Positions 26,746 to 35,833 of a stretch of DNA of 64,000 nucleotides are shown here, piece by piece. Below the pieces are notes generated by a model, which ran no database searches, was not told the origin of the DNA, and saw nothing but the letters and a program-made list of their open reading frames with translations. The position numbers and the translations under genes are program-made. Numbering within the stretch: the first letter of the stretch is position 1; each line of letters begins with the position of its first letter. Source of the DNA: Staphylococcus pseudintermedius (GTDB lineage Bacteria; Bacillota; Bacilli; Staphylococcales; Staphylococcaceae); contig NZ_MLGE02000002.1 of the NCBI RefSeq assembly GCF_001792775.2, forward strand, positions 152,851-216,850. Direction: 5' to 3'.

Positions 26746-27027
26746 CTAATGAAATTCAAGTAGCATATAGAGATAAAGCGCAAATGCACCAGCCATCAAT
26801 AAGGTCATCATCAACAAATACAATGCAGTGCGCCCATATTTGAATAAAAAGGCAATAAACATCGCGATGACATTATACACCATAAAGATACCAAAAATAG
26901 TGACGAGCCAAATGATATCCGGTGAAAAGATAAACAGTAATGCAACGATAAAGCCAAAGATGATGTACGGTATCGCAATAACATTACGTTTGAAACGACT
27001 GCGCTTAATTTTTTCCTCTTCTGTCAT
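26746..27027 (-). CDS. Small three-segment membrane protein
   Basis: 93 residues: a charged N-terminus (MTEEEKIKRSRFKRN) and three hydrophobic segments (about 17-35, 37-58 and 65-90). The ATG at 27027 follows GAGAGGG; a frame from 27042 lacks a site. I do not recognise a family. Confidence 0.62.
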   Translation of the reverse strand: MTEEEKIKRSRFKRNVIAIPYIIFGFIVALLFIFSPDIIWLVTIFGIFMVYNVIAMFIAFLFKYGRTALYLLMMTLLMAGAFALYLYMLLEFH

Positions 27028-27109
27028 ATTTTTCCCTCTCAATTCCTAATAATCACGTTTAATTGTACTAAAGTTTGCTGTACGTTGACTTCCATGAGAT
27101 GTGACAATT

Positions 27110-28018
27110 TTATGGAATGTCGAATCCTTGTGCAGCAGTAAAAATATCGAACCATTCTTGGTCATGCAATTCAAGTTGGAGTCCATCAATCACTTCGTCA
27201 ACACGTTCGAGTCGTTCAGTTCCAATAATGGGCATGATATCAGCTGGATTCTTTTTAAACCATGCAGACACTACCGCTGCGACTGAAGTATGGTGTGCTT
27301 TTGCAATTCGTGTTATTACTGGAAGGACACGTGCTGCAACTGGGTCATTTTCATCAAATAAACGTCCGCCTGCAAACGGTCCCCAAGCCATTAACTTCAC
27401 ACCTTCACGATACATATCATCAATGGTGCCGTCATGAAACGCTTCTAAATGATACGGTGAAATTTCAATTTGATTCACTGCGATATGAAATTTGTCGTCT
27501 TTCAAACAACGATTTAATAATTCATACTGTGGGCGCTGAAAATTTGATACACCAAATGACAACAATTTCCCCTCTTGGACTAAATCTTTTAAAGCATCAG
27601 TGATTTCACACGGTTTCATTAGCGGCGATGGTCGATGAATCAACAAACTATCCAAATACTCTACTTGAAATGACTTTAATGAACGCTCAACTGCACGTTT
27701 AATATGCTGTTTACTTAAGTCATAACGATGGTCGGTTTGCTCTGGATAAATATGATTCGGCAGGACAATTCCACACTTCGTTACGATTTGAATTTTATCG
27801 CGCAGTTCAGGTGACAAAGCCAATGCATCTCCAAACATTTTTTCCACAGTGTAATGTCCGTAAATATCGGCATGGTCCATTGTTGTCACGCCACGCTCAA
27901 CAAGTTCATGAATGAAACGATTCATAGCTTGTGTCGATTTCTGCCATTGATGCGCTCGAAAAAAACCTTGTATGACTCTAGAATATTTCACATGCTGATT
28001 GATAGTGATTTGATCCAT
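27110..28018 (-). CDS. Aldo/keto reductase
   Basis: 302 residues of the NAD(P)H-dependent aldo/keto reductase TIM barrel. The catalytic set is visible: D48 and Y53 (MDHADIYGHY), K81 (VTKCG) and H128 (LIHRP). It resembles the YdhF-type group. The physiological carbonyl substrate cannot be told. It lies 26 bases downstream of the CobW gene and is probably co-transcribed with it. Confidence 0.9.
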   Translation of the reverse strand: MDQITINQHVKYSRVIQGFFRAHQWQKSTQAMNRFIHELVERGVTTMDHADIYGHYTVEKMFGDALALSPELRDKIQIVTKCGIVLPNHIYPEQTDHRYDLSKQHIKRAVERSLKSFQVEYLDSLLIHRPSPLMKPCEITDALKDLVQEGKLLSFGVSNFQRPQYELLNRCLKDDKFHIAVNQIEISPYHLEAFHDGTIDDMYREGVKLMAWGPFAGGRLFDENDPVAARVLPVITRIAKAHHTSVAAVVSAWFKKNPADIMPIIGTERLERVDEVIDGLQLELHDQEWFDIFTAAQGFDIP

Positions 28019-28044
28019 TTAAACACCCCTTGAATAATCCAGAA

Positions 28045-28974
28045 TTAAGTAAATTGTAACATATCCAATTGATTTCTTAACATGGCCTTATCTAATTGCT
28101 CGCCTATGATGATAATAGAAGTTGGGAGCGTCAAGTGACCTACACTTTCAATAGCGGGCACCCCTTCTGAATATTGAATTAAGAAAATCTCATCAGACTG
28201 TTCGCGCAAACGGATATAGCCTTTTAATCGCAATACATTGTCAGGTAGCCTTAAAATGAATTGGACAAGTGCTTCTTGAGAGACTGCACTATTGAATTGA
28301 TATTGTAAGCTCGTATAATGTGCATGTGTATGACTATGAAACCCTGTCACATCGACATTTTGTGCATTTGCACCTTTTTCAATTGTTTTCAATGTTTCAC
28401 CGTATTGTGTGAGAACGATACGACTTTTAGGTGATAGCGCCTTAATATCTTCAATCACCATTTGAAGTTGTGCGTCATCTTCTATTAAATCCACTTTATT
28501 AACCAGTATCGTTTGACTCGCACGGACTTGATCTTCCATTAAAGCTTTCGTTTGTGCAGTATTGTCATGTCGTTTTATAAATCTGACACTATCCACCAAG
28601 CCTATCGTTTCTATTGATGAAAATGCATCCACTAATAAAGGGTCTTGACAGGCAACCAAAATATCAATCGGATTCGCAACACCAGTCGCTTCTACAATGA
28701 TATAATCAACTTCTGCATCACGTGTTAATTGGTACAAATGCGCAATTAAATCGTGTTGAATATCACAGCAAATACATCCTTGTAATGCTGATTGTTGTAC
28801 ATGATATTGACTCAAAAGATGACTGTCTACATCAAAATCACCAAATTCATTTACAATGAGTGCAACTTTCTCATCTTTTTTTAATATTTGCGTCATATAA
28901 TGATTTAAGAATGTGGTTTTGCCACTTCCGAGAAATCCATGTATCAATATGAGCGATGTTTGTTTTTTAAACAT
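28045..28974 (-). CDS. CobW/COG0523-family GTPase (metallochaperone type)
   Basis: 309 residues. Walker A GFLGSGKTT (13-21), the metal-binding CxCC motif GCICCD (C67, C69, C70), NKVDL for guanine binding, and a C-terminal CobW_C domain with LRLKGYIRL. A histidine-rich stretch (HSHTHAHYT) precedes the C-domain and may bind zinc. Such proteins deliver metal, often zinc, to client enzymes. The start is ATG 28974; an upstream in-frame TTG at 28995 is less likely. It is divergent from mgrA with overlapping promoter space. Confidence 0.88.
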   Translation of the reverse strand: MFKKQTSLILIHGFLGSGKTTFLNHYMTQILKKDEKVALIVNEFGDFDVDSHLLSQYHVQQSALQGCICCDIQHDLIAHLYQLTRDAEVDYIIVEATGVANPIDILVACQDPLLVDAFSSIETIGLVDSVRFIKRHDNTAQTKALMEDQVRASQTILVNKVDLIEDDAQLQMVIEDIKALSPKSRIVLTQYGETLKTIEKGANAQNVDVTGFHSHTHAHYTSLQYQFNSAVSQEALVQFILRLPDNVLRLKGYIRLREQSDEIFLIQYSEGVPAIESVGHLTLPTSIIIIGEQLDKAMLRNQLDMLQFT

Positions 28975-29009
28975 AAATTTAACCCTTTCTCTCAAAAAAT
29001 CTACAAATC

Positions 29010-29018
29010 TGTTATAAT
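29010..29018 (+). promoter_or_regulatory. Extended -10 promoter of mgrA
   Basis: TGTTATAAT is an extended -10 element. It gives a 5' UTR of about 180 bases to the mgrA ATG. The same AT-rich block can serve the divergent CobW gene. Confidence 0.5.
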
Positions 29019-29044
29019 ATATGTGTATGTCTGACTTTAAACTT

Positions 29045-29130
29045 GATAAAGTACGCTTTATCTTCTAAAATTACTGCATGCTATATTTTAAGGATAGCAT
29101 AGCATAGATTTAAGTGAGAACGGCTTAAAT
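29045..29130 (+). promoter_or_regulatory. Three tandem hairpins in the mgrA 5' UTR
   Basis: GATAAAG-tacg-CTTTATC (29045-29062), ATGCTAT-n9-ATAGCAT (29078-29100) and ATTTAAG-n9-CTTAAAT (29108-29130), each with a perfect 7-bp stem. In S. aureus, RNAIII is reported to stabilise mgrA mRNA through its long 5' UTR. Whether these hairpins serve that is inference. Confidence 0.55.
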
Positions 29131-29205
29131 CATTTGATTATGGACGGATTCCCATTCGTGATAGAAAAAGAGAAAACGGATAGAATGTCTGGAGGAGAAC
29201 TAATT

Positions 29206-29643
29206 ATGTCTGACCATTTAAACTTAAAAGAGCAAGTATGTTTTAGTTTGTATAACGCACAAAGACAAGTTAACCGCTATTATTCAAACAAGATTTTCAA
29301 AAAATATAAGCTCACGTATCCGCAATTTTTAGTTTTAGAGATTTTATGGGACCAATCCCCTGTAAATGTGAAAAAAGTTGTAACAGACTTAGCCCTTGAT
29401 ACAGGGACCGTATCACCTTTATTAAAACGTATGGAACAAATTGACTTGATTAAAAGAGAACGTTCTGAAATCGACCAACGCGAAGTATTTGTTCATTTAA
29501 CTGAGAAGAGTAAAGCAATGGAACCAGAATTAGCAAATGCATCTCAACAAGTTGCAGAAGCTTCATCTTTAACACCTGACGAAGTAAACGAACTAACTCG
29601 ATTATTAGAAAAAGTGATTACAGCTTTTGATGAAAGTAAGTAA
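29206..29643 (+). CDS. mgrA: MarR-family global regulator MgrA
   Basis: 145 residues, almost identical in pattern to S. aureus MgrA ([51 protein letters not shown]). It is a winged-helix dimer controlling autolysis, efflux (including norA), capsule and surface proteins. The redox-sensing cysteine is present at C12. The start is ATG 29206, preceded by GGAGGAG; an open frame from 29134 is not needed. The mRNA appears to have long structured leaders at both ends. Confidence 0.97.
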   Translation: MSDHLNLKEQVCFSLYNAQRQVNRYYSNKIFKKYKLTYPQFLVLEILWDQSPVNVKKVVTDLALDTGTVSPLLKRMEQIDLIKRERSEIDQREVFVHLTEKSKAMEPELANASQQVAEASSLTPDEVNELTRLLEKVITAFDESK

Positions 29644-29721
29644 ACGATTGAAATCAATCACTACTTCTAAGTCATAAGCAGTGTTTTCGTATTGATATAG
29701 ATAGACTTGTTTCAGGGGAAC

Positions 29722-29772
29722 AATATCAATTTTTACACGATGAAAGTATTGGGGGCTCGTGTGATTGATATT
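29722..29772. other. Strong stem-loop downstream of mgrA
   Basis: AATATCAAT (29722-29730) pairs with ATTGATATT (29764-29772), and ACACGA (29735-29740) with TCGTGT (29757-29762), closing a G-rich loop. On the plus strand it lies in the mgrA 3' UTR. On the minus strand the loop and flank read GAGCCCCC and TTCCCCTG, C-rich motifs of the kind seen in staphylococcal regulatory RNAs. Confidence 0.5.
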
Positions 29773-29876
29773 TATATCTATAACGTTATTGATGTTATGA
29801 CACTATATTGAGAGCATACCATTTTTTGTTTGACTGATACAACCTTAGTTTATCTATACATACATAATCATCATTT

Positions 29877-29920
29877 AAAAGCGCTTGAATGCCCTCCAAC
29901 GACATTCTGAGCGCTTTTTT
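29877..29920 (+). terminator. Terminator for mgrA
   Basis: AAAAGCGCT-T-GAATG pairs with CATTC-TG-AGCGCTTTTTT. It ends the mgrA transcript after a 3' UTR of about 270 bases. The remaining bases to 30028 show nothing else. Confidence 0.85.
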
Positions 29921-30028
29921 CACACCTCTCATCCGATATAACCAGTTGTTCCTTGTTTGTTTCAACAAACTTACTTTCACTATTCCACAATAACTTATTC
30001 ATTTTTTATACCATTTGTAATGCCTCGT

Positions 30029-31690
30029 CTATTCATGAACTTTTTCAGCTAAAAATTGTTCTGGTGTCATGTCTCCAATCACTTTTCCTTCTTGCATCTG
30101 TATGATTCTATCAAACTGCGCTAAATATTGTACATCATGTGTTGCAACGACCAGTGTTTCAGCTTGTTGGTGAATTTGACGCATTACATCTTTTGTATTT
30201 TCTATATCTAGCGCGGTTGTTGGTTCGTCAAGTAGCCAAATCGAAGCCTCTCGTAACATGAGACGCGCAAGTGCTAATCGCTGAAATTCTCCACCTGACA
30301 ATGTATTTCGATTGAATGTTACTGGACGATCTAACGCAATATGTTGCAAGTGCAATTGATCCAGCACAGTCCGACATTGAGTTGTTGAAGCATTAGTCAA
30401 TAAATTTCCATATACTGTATCGTCATAAAAATGCGGCTGTTGCAACATCGTATTTAACTGTTGATAGTAATGTATCATATCTAAATCATTTAGTGCGTGA
30501 TTGCCTATTAAAATTTGACCTTCACTTGGTGTATACAGTCCCATTAACAATTGTAATAACGTCGATTTACCGGAACCAGATGTCCCAACAATGGCGATGT
30601 GTTCACCTTTATGGATGTGTAGATTTAAATGTTGCACACTTGGGCGCTGTTGATGTTCGTAGCATAACGTGACATCTTTCAACGTTAACAGTGGCGCATC
30701 ATGAGAGATTTGATGAACATCTACCTGCTCTTTTCCAACCGCTCTTTTACGATACCCCATCACTTCTGATAAGCTTTGCTGTGCTAGATCCGTCTCACTT
30801 TTATAATCAGCGACTTGACTCATCGGCACAGCTTGTTCTAATAATGTCAAAATCATTAAAATAATGCTCGTCACATAGACAATATCGACTTGTTGTTGTT
30901 CGACCATCACTACAACGAGCACGATACTACCGAGTAATGCTGCCATACTGATTAAATGTCGTATATAATCATAAACGAGGTGACTCTTTTGCGACAGGTG
31001 CTCGGCTTGGCTGAATGCCGCTTCAGAAGCCATTAATTGTGCATTATATTTTTTATCACTCTTAAATCGTTTCAACTCATCATGACCTAAAATGTAGTCA
31101 AAATAAGCATGCATCCAGCGCGCTCCTGTTTGATTCACATGCAGTCGCACACGTGTCGCCTGTTTGACACGTAATGCAGGCAAAATGAACAAAGCAATTG
31201 CGATTGTAATGATTAAAACGACGGCATGTGCCCATGAAAAATAGACTAAAGTCACTGCTGAAATAAGCGTCGTGATCCCAATTACAATAGGTGGATAATA
31301 GACACGTAAATATATATTTTGCAATGCTTCCACTTGTGTGACCATTCTGCCGAGTAAATCACTCGAGCGAAACTTCCGAAAAACATCCGGTACAATTGGG
31401 ATGAGCGCACGGTAGAGCTGAACCCGCACATCTCTCAACATCGTAAAGGTCGCACGGTGAGAGCGCAACCGTTCATAATATTTCGTTATAGCCCGTATAA
31501 ACCCAAATAATTTCACCGTTACAATTAAGCCCATTAAAGCATATAACGGCGCACCTAAAGCACTTTGAGTAATCATATAACCACTTAAAAAGAACATACT
31601 CAGTGCAACAAGGCTTCCAAATACACCGATACAAATCGCCATCACAATATCCTTATCCCACTTAATATTAATCACTTGTTGGAGTTTCAT
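30029..31690 (-). CDS. cydC: ABC exporter subunit CydC (thiol reductant exporter type)
   Basis: 553 residues: a six-segment membrane domain (about 1-310) and a nucleotide-binding domain with Walker A VGTSGSGKST, signature LSGGEFQRLALAR and Walker B IWLLDEPTTALD. With CydD it forms a heterodimer that exports cysteine/glutathione or handles haem to support cytochrome bd assembly. It directly abuts cydD. No cydAB genes are nearby, so in this organism the pair stands apart from the oxidase. Confidence 0.85.
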   Translation of the reverse strand: MKLQQVINIKWDKDIVMAICIGVFGSLVALSMFFLSGYMITQSALGAPLYALMGLIVTVKLFGFIRAITKYYERLRSHRATFTMLRDVRVQLYRALIPIVPDVFRKFRSSDLLGRMVTQVEALQNIYLRVYYPPIVIGITTLISAVTLVYFSWAHAVVLIITIAIALFILPALRVKQATRVRLHVNQTGARWMHAYFDYILGHDELKRFKSDKKYNAQLMASEAAFSQAEHLSQKSHLVYDYIRHLISMAALLGSIVLVVVMVEQQQVDIVYVTSIILMILTLLEQAVPMSQVADYKSETDLAQQSLSEVMGYRKRAVGKEQVDVHQISHDAPLLTLKDVTLCYEHQQRPSVQHLNLHIHKGEHIAIVGTSGSGKSTLLQLLMGLYTPSEGQILIGNHALNDLDMIHYYQQLNTMLQQPHFYDDTVYGNLLTNASTTQCRTVLDQLHLQHIALDRPVTFNRNTLSGGEFQRLALARLMLREASIWLLDEPTTALDIENTKDVMRQIHQQAETLVVATHDVQYLAQFDRIIQMQEGKVIGDMTPEQFLAEKVHE

Positions 31691-33328
31691 TTATTCTTCA
31701 CCTCCATTTTGCGTATGTGTTAACGAAAGTTGAATGTGATCATCATCAGACTGAATCGTACCATCTGCTAAATAAATCCGTCGTGTCGCATGCTGGATTG
31801 TAGACTGACGGTGTGCAATCGTTAAACGTGTCGCATGTTGAAAATAGCGGTCTAATGTTTGTTGAATCACTTGTTCCGTTGTGCTATCTAATCCTGCGAC
31901 AGGCTCATCTAAAACGACAAAATCTGGTTCTAACAATAATAGTCGCGCGAGCTCTATTCTTCTCATTTCACCACCAGATAACATTTCGCCACCTTCACCA
32001 ATCAACGTTTCAATGCCATAATGAAACCTTTGGACAACAGGCATTAACTGTACCGCTTCCAATGCCGCAGTAATTTTTTCAGTAGGAACGTCATTAAATA
32101 CAGCGACATTTTCTGCAATCGTTGCATTAAAAATATACGGATTTTGAGAAAGGTAGCCTATTTTCAAATCTTGCCTTTGATACGTGATACGGCCTTCTTG
32201 TGGTAACAGTTCACCAATCAACAAGCGAACAAATGTGGATTTACCTGCACCACTTGGTCCGACTAATGCAATACGGTCGCCTTCAAAAATGTCGAGATGC
32301 ATTTCCGTTAATACATTAGACGTCGTATTGGGATAGTGGTATTGAAGGTTGCGTACTTGAATGAGTGGTGTTTGATTTTCATCCACACTGATTTCATGAC
32401 CGGTCACCACCTCACATTTTTCTAGTGCTGCATGAATCACGTCACTAGCACCTTCACTTTCTTTTCCTGTATGAAAGGCTTGACCTAAGTCTTTAATCGC
32501 ATTATAAAATTCCGGCGCCATAATCATCGCAATAGCAGCTGTACCGAAATGTATCGATTGAAATACAATCAAGCTTAACCCAACCTCTAAAGCGACTAAA
32601 CCAATCCCTAACATACTGATAAATTCCAACATTAAGCCAGATAAAAATGCGCTTTTTAATATTGTCATTGTCTTATCACGAAATTGTGTACTTTCTTCAC
32701 TAATCGTTTCCACTGCTTGTTCAGAACGGTTAAACAGTTTTAAAGTAACTAACCCTTTCGTCAAACTTAAGAAACGTTGACCAAATTGATTTAAAAATGT
32801 CATTTGATTTTTTGCATCATCACGTGTTTTCAGACCAAAAACAATATAAAAAACAGGAATAAATGGCGCCGTAACGAGCATAATTAAAGCCGTGGGTATA
32901 TGCACAAAAAGCATCGTTACAATAATGGCAAGAGGGATAAATGTCGATTTAAATACTTGAGGTAAATAATTGCGATAAAACGGCAACATTTCAGACAAGG
33001 TTTCCGTCGCCATCGTCAGTCTTTCACCAACAGCTTGGCGAGACACTTGATGTAATAAGCGCCCTCGAATCATCTGTCGAACACGATGTGCCAGACGTTC
33101 CCCTAGCCATCCATTCACAAAATCTAAAGTTGCACGTAATATGAGTACCAACGCTAAAAACCCAATCATGACAGACCATGCTGTAGGTTGATGTGTGAGA
33201 ATATGTTCTAATATGATGCCAATCGTTACATTTTGAGCAACGACTGATAGCGCAAGACCGATACAAACGATAGCCATAAATATGGGCAAGCTATAAAATT
33301 GTTTCGCCCATTGATGTAATTGTTTCAT
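31691..33328 (-). CDS. cydD: ABC exporter subunit CydD (thiol reductant exporter type)
   Basis: 545 residues with a membrane domain containing the CydD-typical LKLFNRSEQAVETI and LKSAFLSGLMLEFISMLGIGLVAL regions, then a nucleotide-binding domain with Walker A VGPSGAGKST, signature MLSGGEMRRIELARLLL and Walker B FVVLDEPVAGLD. GGAGGCGG precedes the ATG. It is the first gene of a two-gene operon with cydC. A 12-bp palindrome lies 60 bases upstream. Confidence 0.87.
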   Translation of the reverse strand: MKQLHQWAKQFYSLPIFMAIVCIGLALSVVAQNVTIGIILEHILTHQPTAWSVMIGFLALVLILRATLDFVNGWLGERLAHRVRQMIRGRLLHQVSRQAVGERLTMATETLSEMLPFYRNYLPQVFKSTFIPLAIIVTMLFVHIPTALIMLVTAPFIPVFYIVFGLKTRDDAKNQMTFLNQFGQRFLSLTKGLVTLKLFNRSEQAVETISEESTQFRDKTMTILKSAFLSGLMLEFISMLGIGLVALEVGLSLIVFQSIHFGTAAIAMIMAPEFYNAIKDLGQAFHTGKESEGASDVIHAALEKCEVVTGHEISVDENQTPLIQVRNLQYHYPNTTSNVLTEMHLDIFEGDRIALVGPSGAGKSTFVRLLIGELLPQEGRITYQRQDLKIGYLSQNPYIFNATIAENVAVFNDVPTEKITAALEAVQLMPVVQRFHYGIETLIGEGGEMLSGGEMRRIELARLLLLEPDFVVLDEPVAGLDSTTEQVIQQTLDRYFQHATRLTIAHRQSTIQHATRRIYLADGTIQSDDDHIQLSLTHTQNGGEE

Positions 33329-33389
33329 CTTTGATTTCCGCCTCCATTTGTATGTGTCATTTCTCCATTTTACATGGTCGCTCTATCCC

Positions 33390-33401
33390 TTTCACGTGAA
33401 A
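33390..33401. promoter_or_regulatory. Palindrome TTTCACGTGAAA upstream of cydD
   Basis: A perfect 12-bp palindrome 62 bases before the cydD start, in the 278-base gap shared with uppP. It could be an operator; the regulator is unknown. It does not fit the Rex consensus. Confidence 0.35.
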
Positions 33402-33606
33402 AAATTCGACGATTTTTTGTCTGAAATCTTTCAATTAAAGACACACTGGCACCATTTTCAAATTTATATACATGTTGCAACTTCTACTGCTCAAGACCTA
33501 TATTTCAATAAATTTATGTTAGAAAAAGACATCTTAAATGAGAATATGCTATCATATGCTATGTTATATTAAAATTTACACAAAAATGATTAAAGAGGGT
33601 TCTTCT

Positions 33607-34461
33607 ATGTTATTTTTCGAATTAATTAAAGCCATTATTCTTGGTATCGTTGAAGGGATGACTGAGTTCGCTCCCGTTTCTTCAACTGGACATATGATTT
33701 TAGTCGATGATATGTGGTTGAAATCGACTGATTTTTTAGGACCAGAATCTGCTTTCACCTTTAAAATTGTTATCCAACTCGGTTCTATTTTTGCTGCGGC
33801 ATGGATTTTTCGTCACAAGTATTTCGAAATGTTACATATCGGTAAATATGCACCAGCGCAACAGCCTGGCCGTCGTTCAAAACCGCGTCGTTTGAATCTC
33901 TTACACATTATTATTGGGATGATTCCAGCAGGGGTGCTCGGTCTATTATTCGACGATTTGATTGAAAAATATTTATTTAGCGTACCGACTGTGCTCATCG
34001 GTTTATTCCTTGGTGCGATTTACATGATTATTGCCGACAAGTTCAGTCTTAACGTAAAAAATCCAAAAACTCTAAATGAAATCACTTATTTCCAAGCTTT
34101 TGTCATCGGTCTTTCTCAAGCCGTTGCAATGTGGCCAGGATTTTCACGTTCTGGTTCAACGATTTCAACAGGGGTATTAATGAAGTTAGACCATAAATCT
34201 GCTTCTGACTTCACTTTCATTATGGCAGTGCCTGTCATGTTAGCAGCAAGTGGTTTATCGATTATTAAACATTTAGATTATATCGAATTGACACATATTC
34301 CATTCTACATTTTAGGTTTCTTAGCAGCTTTCACATTCGGTTTTATTTCAATCAAACTGTTCTTGAAATTGATTCAAAACGTTAAATTATTACCATTTGC
34401 GATTTACCGAATCGTACTTGTCGTCGTGATTGCTGTCGTTTATTTCGGTATTATTAAATAA
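33607..34461 (+). CDS. uppP: Undecaprenyl-diphosphate phosphatase
   Basis: 284 residues, about eight membrane segments. It dephosphorylates undecaprenyl diphosphate so the lipid carrier can be reused in peptidoglycan and teichoic acid synthesis, and it underlies bacitracin tolerance. Catalytic blocks are EGMTEFAPVSSTGH (E16, E20, S25, H29) and PGFSRSGST. I chose ATG 33607 (MLFFELIKA), 8 bases after AGAGGG; frames from 33538 add an unrelated N-terminus. Confidence 0.96.
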   Translation: MLFFELIKAIILGIVEGMTEFAPVSSTGHMILVDDMWLKSTDFLGPESAFTFKIVIQLGSIFAAAWIFRHKYFEMLHIGKYAPAQQPGRRSKPRRLNLLHIIIGMIPAGVLGLLFDDLIEKYLFSVPTVLIGLFLGAIYMIIADKFSLNVKNPKTLNEITYFQAFVIGLSQAVAMWPGFSRSGSTISTGVLMKLDHKSASDFTFIMAVPVMLAASGLSIIKHLDYIELTHIPFYILGFLAAFTFGFISIKLFLKLIQNVKLLPFAIYRIVLVVVIAVVYFGIIK

Positions 34462-34484
34462 TTGAAGTGCATCAACATATGAGA

Positions 34485-34524
34485 AAGGGGTTAAGACCAT
34501 TGCGTGTCTATCCCCGCTTTTTTT
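34485..34524 (+). terminator. Terminator of uppP
   Basis: GGGGTTAAGAC pairs with GTCTATCCCC (one mismatch) and a run of seven T follows, 26 bases after the stop codon. Confidence 0.8.
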
Positions 34525-34843
34525 ATCTTTTCAATACTGCCACCGAGTTTAACGATACATACATTAATGATTCAGTCATTTGCATGAGAACTCATAGTGA
34601 AAAGGTCATGTCGACATCAGCATCACACTTGAGTGCACCTATTCACAGTTTTAGAAACTTCAAAAAACCGAGTTCACTTTTTAAATTTCCATCAAAACAA
34701 TGTACAATAATCATACAATACGTAACGAGCTCAACTTATCGATTTTTGACGTGCGCGATAGTGCAAGGTCACCATTTAGCGTTTATCGAGACGGCTGAAA
34801 GGGTAAAAAATCATAAGTATACTCATAATTGGAGGCAACGTTC
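34525..34843. other. Intergenic stretch before the coiled-coil gene
   Basis: About 320 bases. An open frame across it has no ribosome site and no family resemblance. It should contain the promoter of the 34844 gene; TTGACG occurs near 34746 but without a good -10 at the right distance. I see nothing else. Confidence 0.35.
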
Positions 34844-35833
34844 ATGAATAAAACAATTAAAATGATAGTCAATGTCTTACCTGTATTTCTCGTACCACTC
34901 ATCTTAGAACGCAAAAAATTTAAAGCACATCCCGATGTCCAAAAAGTGACCCAAACAACAGTGAATACTTCGAAAACTGTGGCACATAAAACCGGTCAAG
35001 TTGCGAATTCTGTGAAAGACTCTGTTGTTTCAGGATCAAGTCATTTAAAAAGCACCATTCAAACTAAAAAGCGTCGTCATGATTACAATAAAGTGATGAA
35101 AAAAGAAGCTGAAATCCAACGTTACAACCGTCCTGAAAATGTGCGTGCGCGTGGAAAAGAAATCGCTAAAGAAAACCGTAAAGAAATTGACAAGTTAGCG
35201 AAAAGCTTAGAAAAGCACATTGCAGAACGCCATAAAGAAGAGGATAGAGCGTTTAATCAACGTCAAAAGCAAATGATTAAAACTATGAAAAAAATGCAAA
35301 AATATGAAGAAAAAGTCGGGCATTCACCAGAACAACGCGATGCTAAAACTGAGAAACGTGCTGAAAAAATTGAAAAGCGCAACAAAAAAGAAGTTGACAA
35401 AATGAACAAGGATTTAAAAAAGCACCTAAAAGAACGTCATAAGAAAGAAGAAAAAGTTGCTAAAGCACGTGAAAAAGCGTTAAAGAAAAATATGAAAGAC
35501 ATGAAAAAACATGAAGAAAAGGCTGGACATACGACAGATGCAGCTCCTACAAAACGTTCGGTAAACCAAAACAACACGGTTCAATCCAATGAGCAACAAG
35601 AAAAACAACGTATTACGACGTTATCAGAACTTCAAACGACGCAAAGTCATACTGGCAAAAGTCAACCGACACCAAGTGCACCAGGTCAAGTCGAAACAAC
35701 ATCAGACAACGCACCTTTATACGAACAACATTATCAAAATATGGAGCGCCAAGTGCAAGACAGCGACATATTAAGACAAAACCAACAGTTAAATGACACA
35801 TCTAAAAAATCAATGAAGAAACAAGGACGATAA
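34844..35833 (+). CDS. Membrane-anchored, Lys/Glu-rich coiled-coil protein with internal repeat
   Basis: 329 residues. One N-terminal hydrophobic segment (about 5-21) is followed by a basic stretch, then a highly charged helical region and a Gln/Thr/Ser-rich tail. Residues 111-160 (NRKEIDKLAKSLEKHIAERH... to KYEEKVGH) recur at 180-229 (NKKEVDKMNKDLKKHLKERH... to KHEEKAGH) with a period of 69. Long coiled coil is likely. GGAGG precedes ATG 34844. I know no function. The stop is directly followed by the yaiI start, so the two are co-translated. Confidence 0.75.
   Translation: MNKTIKMIVNVLPVFLVPLILERKKFKAHPDVQKVTQTTVNTSKTVAHKTGQVANSVKDSVVSGSSHLKSTIQTKKRRHDYNKVMKKEAEIQRYNRPENVRARGKEIAKENRKEIDKLAKSLEKHIAERHKEEDRAFNQRQKQMIKTMKKMQKYEEKVGHSPEQRDAKTEKRAEKIEKRNKKEVDKMNKDLKKHLKERHKKEEKVAKAREKALKKNMKDMKKHEEKAGHTTDAAPTKRSVNQNNTVQSNEQQEKQRITTLSELQTTQSHTGKSQPTPSAPGQVETTSDNAPLYEQHYQNMERQVQDSDILRQNQQLNDTSKKSMKKQGR

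Noticed and set aside
29795..29980. Minus-strand 61-codon open frame downstream of mgrA
   Set aside because: It runs through the mgrA terminator hairpin, has no ribosome site and no family resemblance.
33390..33401. Rex operator before cydD
   Set aside because: The palindrome TTTCACGTGAAA lacks the TTGTGAA-N-TTCACAA spacing of Rex sites.
34467..34847. Plus-strand 126-codon open frame after uppP
   Set aside because: It starts inside the uppP terminator region, has no ribosome site and odd composition, and ends overlapping the start of the coiled-coil gene.
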